A stretch of 64,000 nucleotides of DNA from an uncultured delta proteobacterium (GTDB lineage: Bacteria > Desulfobacterota > Desulfobulbia > Desulfobulbales > Desulfocapsaceae). This document shows positions 36,474 through 45,926 of the stretch, in pieces. Numbering within the stretch: position 1 is the stretch's first letter; every line of letters begins with the position of its first letter. The position numbers and the translations under genes were made by a program. Where the stretch lies: assembly GCA_903901335.1 (NCBI GenBank), contig CAIUQR010000024.1, forward strand, positions 1-64,000, written 5' to 3'. Below the pieces are notes generated by a model, which was not told where the DNA came from, ran no database searches, and saw only the letters and a list, made by a program, of their open reading frames with translations.

Positions 36474-38240
36474 ATGTCCGGAACACTCACCATCGATATG
36501 AGAAGACCCCTTGGTGCAGGCGAGATCCTGTCCATCGTTGCTCCCGGGGTGTGGGTCGACCTTTCACCGGAGACCAGGACGGAGCTCAGCCGGCGGCGGG
36601 CCGATGTGGAACGGTTTGTCACCGAACAGAAGCGCCCCGCCTATGGATTCAACCGGGGCTTTGGCCATAACGTCGACCTGGCGGTGCCTGCAGACAGGCT
36701 CTCCCAGCTCCAGGAAAACCTGATCCTCTCCCATGCGGTGGGCATTGGCGATGCTATCGATCCGGATATCGTCCGGATCACGATGCTTCTGCGTGTCCTT
36801 TCGCTTACCCGCGGTCACAGCGGTGTCCGGCCGGAGTTGATCGAGCAGCTCATCGGCCTGTTAAATAACGATATCACCCCGCTGGTCCCCGAACTGGGCT
36901 CGGTGGGGGCGAGCGGTGATCTGGCACCTTTATCCCACATTGGTCTGGCGCTTCTGGGCCATGGCCGGGTGCTGCTGCAGGGAATTGAGATGGAGGCCGC
37001 CCAGGCACTCAGGCAGGTCGGCATGGCTCCGATCCATCTGGAGATGAAGGAGGGGCTGGCTTTAAACAACGGGGTGCAGTTCATGACGGCGATCGGCATG
37101 CTGGCCTGCAGCCGCCTGAAGACGCTCCTGCAGACTGCGGTTATCAATACCGCTCTCGTCAGCCAGGTAATGCTGGCGCCGGATACCTATTTCCGGGCCG
37201 ATTTTCATCGGGTTCGTCCCCATCCGGGGGCCATCCGGGTGGCCGACTGGATCTGGCGGCTGATGGAGAATTCGCCGATCCGCGAGGCGCACCGCCCCTT
37301 CGAGGTGGACGGACAGGTCCAGGATCCGTACAATATCCGCTGTGCGGCCCAGGTTCTCGGCACCAGTTATGAGTTGATCGACAAGGCCGAGCAGACCTTT
37401 CTGATCGAGGCTAATTCCGCCACCGACAATCCGATCCTGCTGTCGGCAGGAACCGATGCCCCGGCTGCATATCAGGGAAAATATGTCGATATCGTCTCCG
37501 GCGGCCATTTCCACGGGATGCCGGTGGCGGTACAGATCTTTAACCTGTTCCAGGGGCTTGGCATCATTACCAATCTGGCTCATCAGCGTTCAACCCGTTT
37601 TGTCGATGAATCGAAGAACAAGGGGCTTGGCCGTGATCTGAAATGGCCGGAGATGAACGAGGAAGAGATGTCCGTCTCCAGCGGCATGATGATGCTTGAA
37701 TACAGCTCGGCCGCCCTGGTCAATGATATCTGGGGGTCGCTTACTCCCAGCCATCTCTTTAATATCGGCACCAATTCCGGCCAGGAGGACCATGTCAGCA
37801 TGGGAACGAGCCTGGCCGTCCGCCTGCTGAAGACCATCCCGAAGGCGGCTCAGGTCCTGGCCATCGAGCTTGCCTATGTCTGCCAGGCCATCGCGATCAG
37901 AAGAATTCTGCCGATTATTCCGACCTATGCCATTCTGCCTCTTGACATCTCGCGCGAGCTGAACCGGGTGAGGAAGAGGCTGCAGCAGTCTGTCAAAGGG
38001 GTGATTTTCGAGGTTTCGGTACAGGGGGAGCATCCGGTGAGCGAGGCGGAGCGGCGTCTGAGTCCGGTCTCCGAGGCGCTCTACAGGGCAATCGGGGAGC
38101 GGCAGCTCTTTCGGACGGTCACCGCCGACCGTTTTCTGGCCGACGATCTGATGAAACTTGCCCGTTTTATCGACAGCGGTGAGATGGTCGAAACGGTTGA
38201 AAGAGAGGTTAAACTGGGGTGGGGGGATGTTTCGGGATAA
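36474..38240 (+). CDS. hutH: histidine ammonia-lyase
   Basis: A 588-residue MIO-enzyme, longer than the usual 500-510. The cyclising tripeptide is A146-S147-G148 in VGASGDLAPLSH; active-site tyrosine Y57 lies in YGFNRGFG; GTNSGQEDHVSMGT and SATDNPILLS are family motifs. It removes ammonia from L-histidine to give urocanate. The extra length is mainly at the C-terminus (RRILPIIPTY to the end), as in some bacterial aromatic ammonia-lyases, so other substrates are possible but the hut context settles histidine. It ends the cluster; no hut regulator or transporter is adjacent. Confidence 0.92.
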   Translation: MSGTLTIDMRRPLGAGEILSIVAPGVWVDLSPETRTELSRRRADVERFVTEQKRPAYGFNRGFGHNVDLAVPADRLSQLQENLILSHAVGIGDAIDPDIVRITMLLRVLSLTRGHSGVRPELIEQLIGLLNNDITPLVPELGSVGASGDLAPLSHIGLALLGHGRVLLQGIEMEAAQALRQVGMAPIHLEMKEGLALNNGVQFMTAIGMLACSRLKTLLQTAVINTALVSQVMLAPDTYFRADFHRVRPHPGAIRVADWIWRLMENSPIREAHRPFEVDGQVQDPYNIRCAAQVLGTSYELIDKAEQTFLIEANSATDNPILLSAGTDAPAAYQGKYVDIVSGGHFHGMPVAVQIFNLFQGLGIITNLAHQRSTRFVDESKNKGLGRDLKWPEMNEEEMSVSSGMMMLEYSSAALVNDIWGSLTPSHLFNIGTNSGQEDHVSMGTSLAVRLLKTIPKAAQVLAIELAYVCQAIAIRRILPIIPTYAILPLDISRELNRVRKRLQQSVKGVIFEVSVQGEHPVSEAERRLSPVSEALYRAIGERQLFRTVTADRFLADDLMKLARFIDSGEMVETVEREVKLGWGDVSG

Positions 38241-38265
38241 GGCGCAATTTCCAGGAGCAAATCAT

Positions 38266-38294
38266 TTGACCGCGCAGCAAGAATACTGTAGTCT
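38266..38294 (+). promoter_or_regulatory. promoter of the cobalamin-riboswitch transcript
   Basis: TTGACC (38266-38271), a 17-base spacer and TAGTCT (38289-38294) make a good sigma-70 pattern that places the start near 38301, just at the beginning of the riboswitch. It is separate from the hut operon, whose last stop is at 38240. Confidence 0.6.
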
Positions 38295-38302
38295 GCCCGA
38301 AT

Positions 38303-38457
38303 AAGGTGTCTATCAGACATAAAGAGGGAATCCTGTGCAAATCAGGAACGGGCCCGCCGCTGTAACCGGGGACGAAGGCTGCTTATACCACTGACCAACG
38401 GGTTGGGAAGGTGCAGCGCTGAGAGCGATCCGGGAGTCAGAATACCTGCCTTATACA
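38303..38457 (+). ncRNA. cobalamin riboswitch aptamer
   Basis: The order of conserved blocks is that of the class I B12 element: AAGAGGGAATCCTGTGCAAA, the C-rich GGGCCCGCCGCTGTAACCGG segment, GACGAAGGC, CCACTG (B12 box core, about 38389-38394), GGGAAGG, and the final AGTCAGAATACCTGCC. In such elements adenosyl- or methylcobalamin binding folds the RNA to favour a downstream terminator. A strong terminator follows at 38519-38562, so this is transcriptional control of the genes beyond it. Confidence 0.95.
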
Positions 38458-38518
38458 AAACTCATGGGACGTGTCTCCGGGGATCAGAGACTGTCGTACC
38501 GCATCTGTGGAGAAATCA

Positions 38519-38562
38519 GGGCCCCCAGATCAATTACTCATTGGTCCGGGGGCCTTTTTTTT
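38519..38562 (+). terminator. riboswitch expression-platform terminator
   Basis: GGCCCCC (38520-38526) pairs with GGGGGCC (38548-38554). The loop holds a second stem, GATCAAT against ATTGGTC with one G-U. Eight Ts follow (38555-38562). This long stem plus T tract is a textbook intrinsic terminator and would be the OFF state when cobalamin is bound. Confidence 0.92.
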
Positions 38563-38593
38563 GCTCCGGGCCGCACCTTTCAGGAGGAAACAG

Positions 38594-38734
38594 ATGGAGA
38601 ATAAAGAACTGGCATTTACCAAACAGGCAATTCTGGCCACAAAAGACTGGGACACCTATCAGGCAATTATCAGAAAATGCCTGCGCATCCCGGAGTATGA
38701 CTCGAAATGTCAGGAGAAGCCCGGCAAGCTGTAA
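38594..38734 (+). CDS. 46-residue small protein directly under the cobalamin riboswitch
   Basis: AGGAGG at 38582-38587 precedes ATG 38594 by six bases; the frame ends at TAA 38732-38734. The 46-residue product is charged and soluble (KELAFTKQAILATKDWDTYQ near the N-terminus) with two cysteines (C29 in RKCLRIP, C39 in DSKCQEK). No membrane segment, signal or known motif is recognised. It is the first gene beyond the riboswitch terminator, so its expression should rise when cobalamin is scarce. The BacA-like transporter lies about 390 bases further on. It may be a leader peptide, a transporter partner or a cobalamin-related chaperone; none is shown. Confidence 0.65.
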   Translation: MENKELAFTKQAILATKDWDTYQAIIRKCLRIPEYDSKCQEKPGKL

Positions 38735-39124
38735 GAAGAAGGTGGCAGAAAGCCCCGGGAGTGGCGGAACTCTTCCGGGGTCCTGAAACCGAGTGTAAAG
38801 TTCTAGAAGTATCTTTGCAGAATGGCCATATTTTGTCTGTATCCCTTGAGTTTTCGGGTATCAGATAACCCTCTATTAAGTTTGGCTGATAAGTATTGAA
38901 CGGGAAATTCAAAATGAGGCTATACCTGGTAGCGCAGCGTGAGGAAACATTCAGTCATTGTGTTTAAAAATTGGATTGTTAGAATACGGTATATGGCGTA
39001 TTTCATTAGGTTCTGCCGGATACGGGACATTTTTATCAAAACACAGGTTCGATACAAATTTGAATTTCATGTAACATGTTGAAAATGATTGTATAAATTC
39101 ATTTTTTTTAAAAAAGGATCAGAC
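38735..39124. other. 390-base gap between the small ORF and the ABC transporter
   Basis: It starts with an imperfect hairpin (CCCCGGGAGT to ACTCTTCCGGGG, about 38752-38779) that lacks a T tract, then becomes AT-rich. A GTAACATG palindrome (CATGTAACATG, about 39068-39078) lies near the transporter start. No convincing open frame is present. It may hold an additional promoter for the transporter, so riboswitch control of the transporter is likely but not certain. Confidence 0.45.
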
Positions 39125-41071
39125 GTGGAAACCGGAAAAGAACGATCCCTGTGGATGGGTTTTGTCACCATCGGCCAGCCTTATTTTTTCCCCCGCATCC
39201 GGCAGGGCGGCTTGATAACATGCCTCCTTGTAGTCATGCTGCTTGTCTCTCTGTCCGGGGTGCTCTTTTTAATAGTCTCCGGGGTTGTTCTGGCGGGAAA
39301 CGCTCTGGCGCCTGACCTGACTGCAAAAATAGCGGCGGGGCTGGTGTCCCTGATCACCGTGACCTTCCAGTCAAAGACCGGGCTGCTGGTTGCCGCTGCC
39401 CTTGTCTTTCCCGGTCTCGTCTTTTTTCTTTTCCGCCGTCATCTGTGGATCCGGCGGCGGGCCTGGCTGCTGCTGGCCGTCGTGCTGCTGCTGTCTCTCT
39501 CCGTCACCGGTATCAATGTGGCCTTCAGTTACATCGGCAACTATTTCACCACCGCCCTGGTGAAAAAAAACCAGGACATTGCCTATCTTTTTGTTGCTGT
39601 TTATTTCTGTGGTTTTCTGGTCGGAATCCCGATCGTTGCCTTTTACGGATATGTCCGGGATTATCTCGGCATGCACTGGCGGGAATGGATGACCACCGAA
39701 TTTCTCGGCAGGTATTTCAGAGACCGCAATTATTACGAGGTCGAAACAAATTCGCAGATCGATAACCCCGATCAGCGGATCATGGAGGACATCCGCTCGT
39801 TCACCCGGACGTCTCTGGCTTTTCTGCTGATTCTCCTGGGTTCCCTGATGGATCTGGTCTCTTTTGCCGGAATTCTCTGGTCAAAATCGGTTCTTCTGGT
39901 CTGTGTGGTCCTCGGCTATTCCCTGGTGGGCACCCTGCTCACCGCCTTGCTCGGACGGCGGCTCGTCAAACTGAACTTCAACCAGCTGCGCTTCGAGGCG
40001 GATTTCCGGTATTCCCTGATCCATGTCCGGGATAACACCGAATCCATTGCCTTCTATCAGGGAGAGGAGTCGGAAATCGGCCATATTTCCAAAAGGTTCC
40101 GAAACGTATTGAAAAACTTCGGCCTCCTGATCGGCTGGCAGCGGAACCTGTCGTTTTTTACGACGGCCTACAGTTATCTGCCGGTTGTCCTGCCGTTTCT
40201 GGTGCTTTTCCCCCAGTATTTCAGCGGCAAGATCGAGTATGGAGACATGGTTCAGGCCAACTTCGCCTTTGCCCAGGTCTATGGGGCCTTGTCCCTCATT
40301 GTTTCGCAGATTGAACAGATCACCGGATTTGCCGCAGGTGTCCAACGTCTGTCGACCTTTTCGGAGGCCATCGAACCGAAAGAAACAGCAGAATCGGGTA
40401 TTATTTCCGAGGAATCTGAGCAGTTTTCCCTCACCGCTCTGAGCCTGCTCACTCCGAACAGGATGCGGACCCTGATCAGCAATCTGACCGTAGATCTTCA
40501 GCGTGGCGATAACCTGGTGATCGTGGGCCAAAGCGGCGTGGGAAAAAGTTCTCTGCTCCGTGCTATCGCCGGCCTGTGGACCCAGGGTGAAGGGGTGGTG
40601 CGACGGCCGGCCCTGTCCGATATCTTTTTTCTGCCGCAAAAACCCTATATGCTCCTGGGGACACTTCGCGCCCAGCTCCTTTATCCCCGGCTGGAACGCG
40701 AGACCCCGGACCTCGAACTGCGGGATGTCCTGGCCTCCGTCCGTCTTGCCGACCTGCCTGAGCGGATCGGGGGATTTGATGTGGAGCTGGATTGGGCCGA
40801 TATCCTGTCGCTGGGTGAACAGCAGCGGCTTGCCTTTGCCCGCCTGCTCATCAACCGTCCCCGCTTTGCGGTTCTGGACGAAGCGACCAGTGCCCTTGAT
40901 GTCGAGAACGAAGCCAACCTCTACCTGAAACTGCAGGATATGGGAGTCCATTATATCAGTGTCGGCCACCGAACGAGTATCCTTGGTTTTCATAACCGTG
41001 TACTCGATCTTCAGGGGCAGGGTGACTGGCGTCTGTTGCCGGTTGCCGACTACCGGCAACGGACCGCATAA
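39125..41071 (+). CDS. SbmA/BacA-type ABC transporter with fused ATPase (cobalamin uptake candidate)
   Basis: A 648-residue protein with an N-terminal membrane domain of about six helices (LITCLLVVMLLVSLSGVLFL, LLVAAALVFPGLVFFLF, WLLLAVVLLLSLSVTGINVA and later) and a C-terminal ATPase: Walker A GQSGVGKSS, signature LSLGEQQRLAFARLL, Walker B RFAVLDEATSAL, and H-loop SVGHRTS. This is the COG4178 (YddA/Rv1819c) layout. Mycobacterial Rv1819c imports vitamin B12 and antimicrobial peptides. GTG 39125 follows AAGGA (39114-39118); a TTG at 39089 gives a longer version. The upstream cobalamin riboswitch suggests cobalamin transport. Confidence 0.88.
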   Translation: METGKERSLWMGFVTIGQPYFFPRIRQGGLITCLLVVMLLVSLSGVLFLIVSGVVLAGNALAPDLTAKIAAGLVSLITVTFQSKTGLLVAAALVFPGLVFFLFRRHLWIRRRAWLLLAVVLLLSLSVTGINVAFSYIGNYFTTALVKKNQDIAYLFVAVYFCGFLVGIPIVAFYGYVRDYLGMHWREWMTTEFLGRYFRDRNYYEVETNSQIDNPDQRIMEDIRSFTRTSLAFLLILLGSLMDLVSFAGILWSKSVLLVCVVLGYSLVGTLLTALLGRRLVKLNFNQLRFEADFRYSLIHVRDNTESIAFYQGEESEIGHISKRFRNVLKNFGLLIGWQRNLSFFTTAYSYLPVVLPFLVLFPQYFSGKIEYGDMVQANFAFAQVYGALSLIVSQIEQITGFAAGVQRLSTFSEAIEPKETAESGIISEESEQFSLTALSLLTPNRMRTLISNLTVDLQRGDNLVIVGQSGVGKSSLLRAIAGLWTQGEGVVRRPALSDIFFLPQKPYMLLGTLRAQLLYPRLERETPDLELRDVLASVRLADLPERIGGFDVELDWADILSLGEQQRLAFARLLINRPRFAVLDEATSALDVENEANLYLKLQDMGVHYISVGHRTSILGFHNRVLDLQGQGDWRLLPVADYRQRTA

Positions 41072-41104
41072 CGATCTGCCGGCATCACGAATTATTCAGC
41101 CTGG

Positions 41105-41338
41105 TTGTTGAAACAGGGGAAAATCGGCGGGATTTATGGTATGCTGGTTTTTATGGACGATGGGTATGACCGGATCATCCTACGGTTTCTGCTCGCGGCC
41201 GAAAGGACCGGAAGCCCGTTTGGCCACACCTTCCAAGGTCTGCGATATCCGCCGGAAGTTTTGCCGGAAGGCATGGCGGAAACATTTTATTCTATGGGCC
41301 TGTCGGCTGAAATCGGCAGTGATTTCAATGAAAAGTGA
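41105..41338 (+). CDS. small hypothetical ORF overlapping the PhnD-kinase start
   Basis: An open frame of up to 77 residues (or 61 from ATG 41153, beginning [13 protein letters not shown]). Its composition is protein-like ([20 protein letters not shown]) and its end overlaps the kinase start by 11 bases, as in coupled genes. However no ribosome site or family match supports it. The competing upstream extension of the kinase frame (Trp/Arg/Cys-rich) looks non-coding. It might be a leader peptide. Confidence 0.3.
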   Translation: MLKQGKIGGIYGMLVFMDDGYDRIILRFLLAAERTGSPFGHTFQGLRYPPEVLPEGMAETFYSMGLSAEIGSDFNEK

Positions 41339-44300
41339 GAGCGCTCTACGTGCAAACCCTGCACTGTTTGTCCTGATTTTCTTCTTCCTTCTGTTTCATA
41401 TAGGTACCATAGGGACGCCTCAGGCAGCAGAAAGACCATTAAAAATTGGAGTCCTTGCGACGCGCGGAGCGGAGCAATGCCTGAAGACCTGGTCGCCTAC
41501 GGCGGACTATCTCACCCGTCAGATTCCGGGACGGACGTTTGAGATCATTCCGCTGACCCATGCCCAGATTGCACCCAGTGTCCGGGCTGCGGAGGTGGAT
41601 TTTATCCTGACCAATTCATCATTCTATGTGGAACTGGAGCAGGGATATGGCACCAACAGGATTGCAACCCTGAAAGAGATGCGGTTGGGTCGGGTCTATT
41701 CAAAATACGGCAGTGTAATTTTCAGCCGTTCGGCTCGAACGGATATTCGACAACTCACAGATCTCAAGGGGAAGTCGTTCATGGGGGTATCCGAAGGGTC
41801 CCTCGGCGGCTGGCTGATGGCCTGGCGGGAATTGAAGGAAAACGGTATCAACCCCTATCGGGATTTCAAAGAGCTGCGCTTTGGAGAAACCCATGACGAG
41901 GTTGTGTTTGCAGTCCGCGACGGTCTCGTCGATGTCGGTGCGGTAAGGACCAATACACTGGAGGCGCTCAGTGCAGAAGGTAAGATCGACCTGAAGGACT
42001 TTTTCGTTTTTCCGCGTATGCATGACAGGGACTTACAGACCCCCTACCTCTGCACCACCCGGGAATACCCGGACTGGCCGATGGCCAAGGTCAAAGATAC
42101 TCCGGACGAGCTGGCAGAAAAGGTTACCGTAGCGCTGCTCCAGATGCAGCCTGATTCTCCGGCAGCCGTAGCAGCCGAATGCGCCGGCTGGACGATACCT
42201 CTCAACTATCAGCCGGTCATGGACCTGATGATGGCCCTGCATATGGGGCCTTACAAGGATCTGGGGAAGGTCACCATTGGTGATATGCTGCGTAACTATG
42301 GACCCTGGATTCTTGTTGCCTTTATTGTCTTCTGCACACATGCCGCGTTTACCGGACTGGTTTTGAAACTTAATCGCAGGATCAAGGCGGCGCATGTTTC
42401 ATTGCTGGCCGAGATGGACCTGTGCAGGATAATGGATAAGGAATTGGAACAGGCAAAGGAACAGGCTGAGGCTGCCACCCTGGCCAAGAGCCGGTTTCTG
42501 GCCAATATGAGTCATGAGATCCGTACACCGATGAACGGAATCATCGGGGCAACCGAACTGGCTCTTGCCGAGACCCTGTCGCCTGAGGTGGAACATTATC
42601 TGCATATTGTCCAGAATTCTGCATATGCACTTTTGGGGATAATCAATGACATTCTTGATTTTTCGAAAATTGAGGCCGGTCAATTGGAACTCAAAGAACG
42701 GGTTTTCAGACTCGATGAGATGTTCGACCGGGTGATGGATGTATTCGTTAATCAGGCGGCGGAAAAGGGTATAGAGCTGCTGGTTGATATCGACAAAGAT
42801 ACCCCGCGGAGCCTGCTTGGTGATTCTCTTCGCCTTCAGCAGATCCTGACCAACCTGATCGGGAATGCGATTAAATTCACTGGCGTGGATGGAATTATTT
42901 TGATCAGTGTCAGGGATGCGAGCACTGGTACGGAAGGTCTGGCTGCCAACCAGGTGATGCTCGCCTTTGCGGTTAAGGACACCGGCACCGGGATTTCTCC
43001 CGATTATCTGCCGTCGCTGTTTGAACCTTTCACGCAGGGAGATACCTCTTCGACCCGGAAAAATGAGGGAACCGGCCTGGGATTGAGCATATGTAAAAAA
43101 TTTGTGGCGATGATGCATGGAACCATCGGTGTTGACAGCATTCTTGGGCAGGGGAGTACCTTTTTCTTTACAGTGAGGCTTGCTAAAGCGGAAACGATGC
43201 CTGCTCCTCAATTTGTTTTTCCTCCTGATATCAATGGGTTGAATGTCGTGGTGGTCGATGATTGCGCTGACAGCCGGGAAATTATGGCAAAGATTTTGAC
43301 GTCGCTTGGTTTCAGGGTGGAGACACTCTCCTGCGGACTGGATGCGATCCGGCGGCTGCAGGCTGAAGGCAAGGGAAAAGAGCCTGTTGAGCTGGTGTTG
43401 ATGGATTGGAAGATGCCCGGTATGGACGGAATCACGACGTCAAAGAAGATACGTGAGGAACTCCGGCTGACTCTGCCGATTATCATAATGACCGCGTTTG
43501 CAAAAGAAATTCACAAATCCGAGGCGGAGGAGGCCGGGGCAAACGGATTCCTGACCAAGCCGATCTTTCAGTCGACCCTGTTCGATGCAATTATGGATGC
43601 CTTCGGCAAGGAAGGGTTTCGCAGAACGGATGCAAAAAGCGATTTTACCACCAAGGCCTCCATGTATAAGAAGCACTTGAAGGGATGCAGGATACTGGTT
43701 GCTGAAGATAACGTAACAAACCAACAGGTGGCCAAGGCGATCCTCAGAGGAGCGGGGATAATCGTCAAGATGGTCGGGAATGGTGAAGAGGCGGTTGCGG
43801 CAGTGAAAAAGGATGTCTTTGATGCGGTGCTTATGGATATACAGATGCCTAAGATGAATGGTTATGAAGCGACCAGACAGATCCGGACGTTCCCCTGGGG
43901 TGAAGCCTTGCCGATTATCGCAATGACGGCGCATGCGATGAAGGGGGATGAAGAGAAATGCCTGGAGGCAGGGATGGACGGATATGTGGCCAAACCTATC
44001 AATCAGGATCGGTTGTTTTATACTCTCTGGCGTCTTCTGCGCAACCGAATGAAGCTTGCGGACGAAGGTGCTGCTGATGCTACGGCCCTGGATGTCATCA
44101 CTCCATCCTGCGAGACAGAGGTGCCGCCATCAGCTGGAGACGCCTCAACTCCTCTCGAACTCCCTGGGATTGATGTCCAGGCTGTGCTGCAGTCTACCGG
44201 TCTTGACTGGCAGACATTTCGGGATATACTGATCGGCTTTTTCCAATATAACCAGGATACGGCTAAGGCTATCCAACTGGCTCAGGAGGGGAAAGAAGGA

Positions 44301-44765
44301 CAGGCACTCCTGCATCTCGCCCACAGCCTCAAGGGAAGTGCGGCCAATATCGGAGCTCGTGATTTGCAGCAGGCGGCAGCTGCACTGGAACGTGCCTGCA
44401 GCGATAATCAATCTGTAGAGAGTATTGCTGATCTGATACAAGGCCTGCAACAGGAATTAGCGCGGATCCTCAGTGTATTTGAGCCGCTGGCTGAGACGAC
44501 AGGAGATGATCGTGTCGAGGAACTCATTTCAGGAACGGAGGGGGATATTGAGACGCTTCTCACGACACTCGTCGAGGCGATTGATCGAGCTGATCCAGAA
44601 GAAATTCGGCGGAATACTGCCGAAGTCAGAAAGCAGCTTGCCGGTCGGAAGATTGTTATGTCTTCAGTGCTCAAGACTTTGGAATTACAGATAAGTCATT
44701 ATGACTATGACCAAGCCCTCATGACCATTCAGCATATCAGGGATTCCGTGGAGGGACACCAATGA
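41328..44765 (+). CDS. hybrid histidine kinase with periplasmic PhnD-like sensor, two receivers and HPt
   Basis: A 1145-residue BarA-type phosphorelay protein. A signal/anchor ([22 protein letters not shown]) is followed by a PhnD/SsuA-like substrate-binding domain (about 35-305; [28 protein letters not shown]). A membrane helix ([19 protein letters not shown]) leads to HisKA ([13 protein letters not shown]), HATPase ([13 protein letters not shown]), receiver 1 ([12 protein letters not shown]), receiver 2 ([12 protein letters not shown]) and an HPt domain ([13 protein letters not shown]). PhnD-type domains bind phosphonate or similar oxyanions; the ligand here is unknown. The stop overlaps the HD-GYP gene start by four bases, naming the likely partner. 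Confidence 0.92.
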   Translation: MKSESALRANPALFVLIFFFLLFHIGTIGTPQAAERPLKIGVLATRGAEQCLKTWSPTADYLTRQIPGRTFEIIPLTHAQIAPSVRAAEVDFILTNSSFYVELEQGYGTNRIATLKEMRLGRVYSKYGSVIFSRSARTDIRQLTDLKGKSFMGVSEGSLGGWLMAWRELKENGINPYRDFKELRFGETHDEVVFAVRDGLVDVGAVRTNTLEALSAEGKIDLKDFFVFPRMHDRDLQTPYLCTTREYPDWPMAKVKDTPDELAEKVTVALLQMQPDSPAAVAAECAGWTIPLNYQPVMDLMMALHMGPYKDLGKVTIGDMLRNYGPWILVAFIVFCTHAAFTGLVLKLNRRIKAAHVSLLAEMDLCRIMDKELEQAKEQAEAATLAKSRFLANMSHEIRTPMNGIIGATELALAETLSPEVEHYLHIVQNSAYALLGIINDILDFSKIEAGQLELKERVFRLDEMFDRVMDVFVNQAAEKGIELLVDIDKDTPRSLLGDSLRLQQILTNLIGNAIKFTGVDGIILISVRDASTGTEGLAANQVMLAFAVKDTGTGISPDYLPSLFEPFTQGDTSSTRKNEGTGLGLSICKKFVAMMHGTIGVDSILGQGSTFFFTVRLAKAETMPAPQFVFPPDINGLNVVVVDDCADSREIMAKILTSLGFRVETLSCGLDAIRRLQAEGKGKEPVELVLMDWKMPGMDGITTSKKIREELRLTLPIIIMTAFAKEIHKSEAEEAGANGFLTKPIFQSTLFDAIMDAFGKEGFRRTDAKSDFTTKASMYKKHLKGCRILVAEDNVTNQQVAKAILRGAGIIVKMVGNGEEAVAAVKKDVFDAVLMDIQMPKMNGYEATRQIRTFPWGEALPIIAMTAHAMKGDEEKCLEAGMDGYVAKPINQDRLFYTLWRLLRNRMKLADEGAADATALDVITPSCETEVPPSAGDASTPLELPGIDVQAVLQSTGLDWQTFRDILIGFFQYNQDTAKAIQLAQEGKEGQALLHLAHSLKGSAANIGARDLQQAAAALERACSDNQSVESIADLIQGLQQELARILSVFEPLAETTGDDRVEELISGTEGDIETLLTTLVEAIDRADPEEIRRNTAEVRKQLAGRKIVMSSVLKTLELQISHYDYDQALMTIQHIRDSVEGHQ

Positions 44766-45868
44766 ACGGACCTCAGCCGCTCGTCCTCATTGTTGACGAC
44801 AATCCAACCAATATCGATCTGCTGGTCAATACCTTGCAAGGAGAGTATCGGCTCGGCATAGCAAAGAAGGGTGCCAGTGCCCTTGAATATGCGGCAAAAT
44901 ACCATCCCGATCTTATTCTTCTCGATATCATGATGCCGGAGATGGATGGATATGAGGTCTGCACCAGGTTGAAGGAAAACCCTGACACCCGGTCGATCCC
45001 ACTGATATTTATCTCGGGCATGACTGAAACAATCAATAAGACCAAAGGGTTTGAAATGGGGGCTGTTGATTATATCACGAAGCCTTTTCACACCGCAGAA
45101 GTCAAGGCCAGGGTGCGGACACATATCGCGCTGGAGGAGATGAAGGCCCAGCTCCGGTCCCAGAATACACTCCTCGAACAGATGGTGGAAAAGAAAACGG
45201 TTGAGATTCAGGAAATGCTCCATGGCAGTATCTGCAGCATGGCCATGATGGTGGAAATTCGGGACCCGTATACTGCCGGACACCAGCAACGGGTAGCCCA
45301 GTTGGCCTGTGCCATTGCGGCCAGAATGGGGCTGTCTGCAAGGGTTATCGAGGGGATTCGCATTGCCGGGATTCTCCATGATGTCGGGAAGATCCGGATT
45401 CCTGTCTCGATTCTGAACAGGACAGGGCGACTCCTGGATGCCGAAATGGAGATCCTTAAAATTCATCCCCAGATCAGCTTTGAGATTTTGAAAAACATAC
45501 CCTTTCCCTGGCCTTGCGCCCAGATGGTCTTTCAACACCACGAACGCTTGGACGGCTCAGGCTATCCGCTGGGGTTGCGAGGCAATGAGATTCTCCTCGA
45601 ATCTAAAATCCTTTCGGTTGCCGATGTAACCGAGGCGAAAAGCTCATTCAGACCCTATCGTCCGGCTCAGGGAATTGAGGCGGCGCTTGCCGAACTGAGA
45701 GAACATCGAGGAATATTGTATGATGCCGATGCGGTCGATGCCTGCCTGGAGCTTTTTGCCGGTGGTGAGTTTGAGTTTGAGCAAAAACAGCCGCAACCCT
45801 CTCCGTTTAGTTGTCTGGACTTACAGAAAACGATCAATCCAAACCTGCCGTTAGCGCCGGATCGATAA
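44762..45868 (+). CDS. response regulator with HD-GYP phosphodiesterase domain
   Basis: A protein of 368 residues. The receiver (residues 5-125) has [10 protein letters not shown] and phospho-site [11 protein letters not shown]. After a coiled linker comes an HD-GYP domain: [12 protein letters not shown] (HD) and [14 protein letters not shown] (the GYP motif present as SGYP). HD-GYP proteins hydrolyse cyclic di-GMP, using an Fe/Mn centre. Translation is coupled to the PhnD-like hybrid kinase upstream, so ligand sensing would set cyclic di-GMP levels. About 60 bases separate it from the NRDE gene. Confidence 0.94.
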   Translation: MNGPQPLVLIVDDNPTNIDLLVNTLQGEYRLGIAKKGASALEYAAKYHPDLILLDIMMPEMDGYEVCTRLKENPDTRSIPLIFISGMTETINKTKGFEMGAVDYITKPFHTAEVKARVRTHIALEEMKAQLRSQNTLLEQMVEKKTVEIQEMLHGSICSMAMMVEIRDPYTAGHQQRVAQLACAIAARMGLSARVIEGIRIAGILHDVGKIRIPVSILNRTGRLLDAEMEILKIHPQISFEILKNIPFPWPCAQMVFQHHERLDGSGYPLGLRGNEILLESKILSVADVTEAKSSFRPYRPAQGIEAALAELREHRGILYDADAVDACLELFAGGEFEFEQKQPQPSPFSCLDLQKTINPNLPLAPDR

Positions 45869-45926
45869 AGAGCAGATGGATATATAAATTGTTACATCCG
45901 GACAATTCCCAAGGCTGGTTAAAAGT

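Noticed and set aside
31022..38033. Long open frames of 300-450 codons on the minus strand opposite pyk and the hut genes
   Set aside because: They lie in mirror of strong, motif-complete genes and reflect high third-position GC; their translations show no motifs or start signals.
38471..38593. N-terminal extension of the 46-residue ORF through the terminator
   Set aside because: The AGGAGG-ATG at 38594 is clear, and the extension would run through the riboswitch hairpin.
39881..41059. A 392-codon minus-strand frame opposite the ABC transporter
   Set aside because: The plus strand has all ABC motifs; the antisense product is Gln/Arg-rich without domains.
41136..41327. N-terminal extension of the PhnD-like kinase
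   Set aside because: The segment is Trp/Cys/Arg-rich and not signal-like; the signal peptide begins naturally at ATG 41328.
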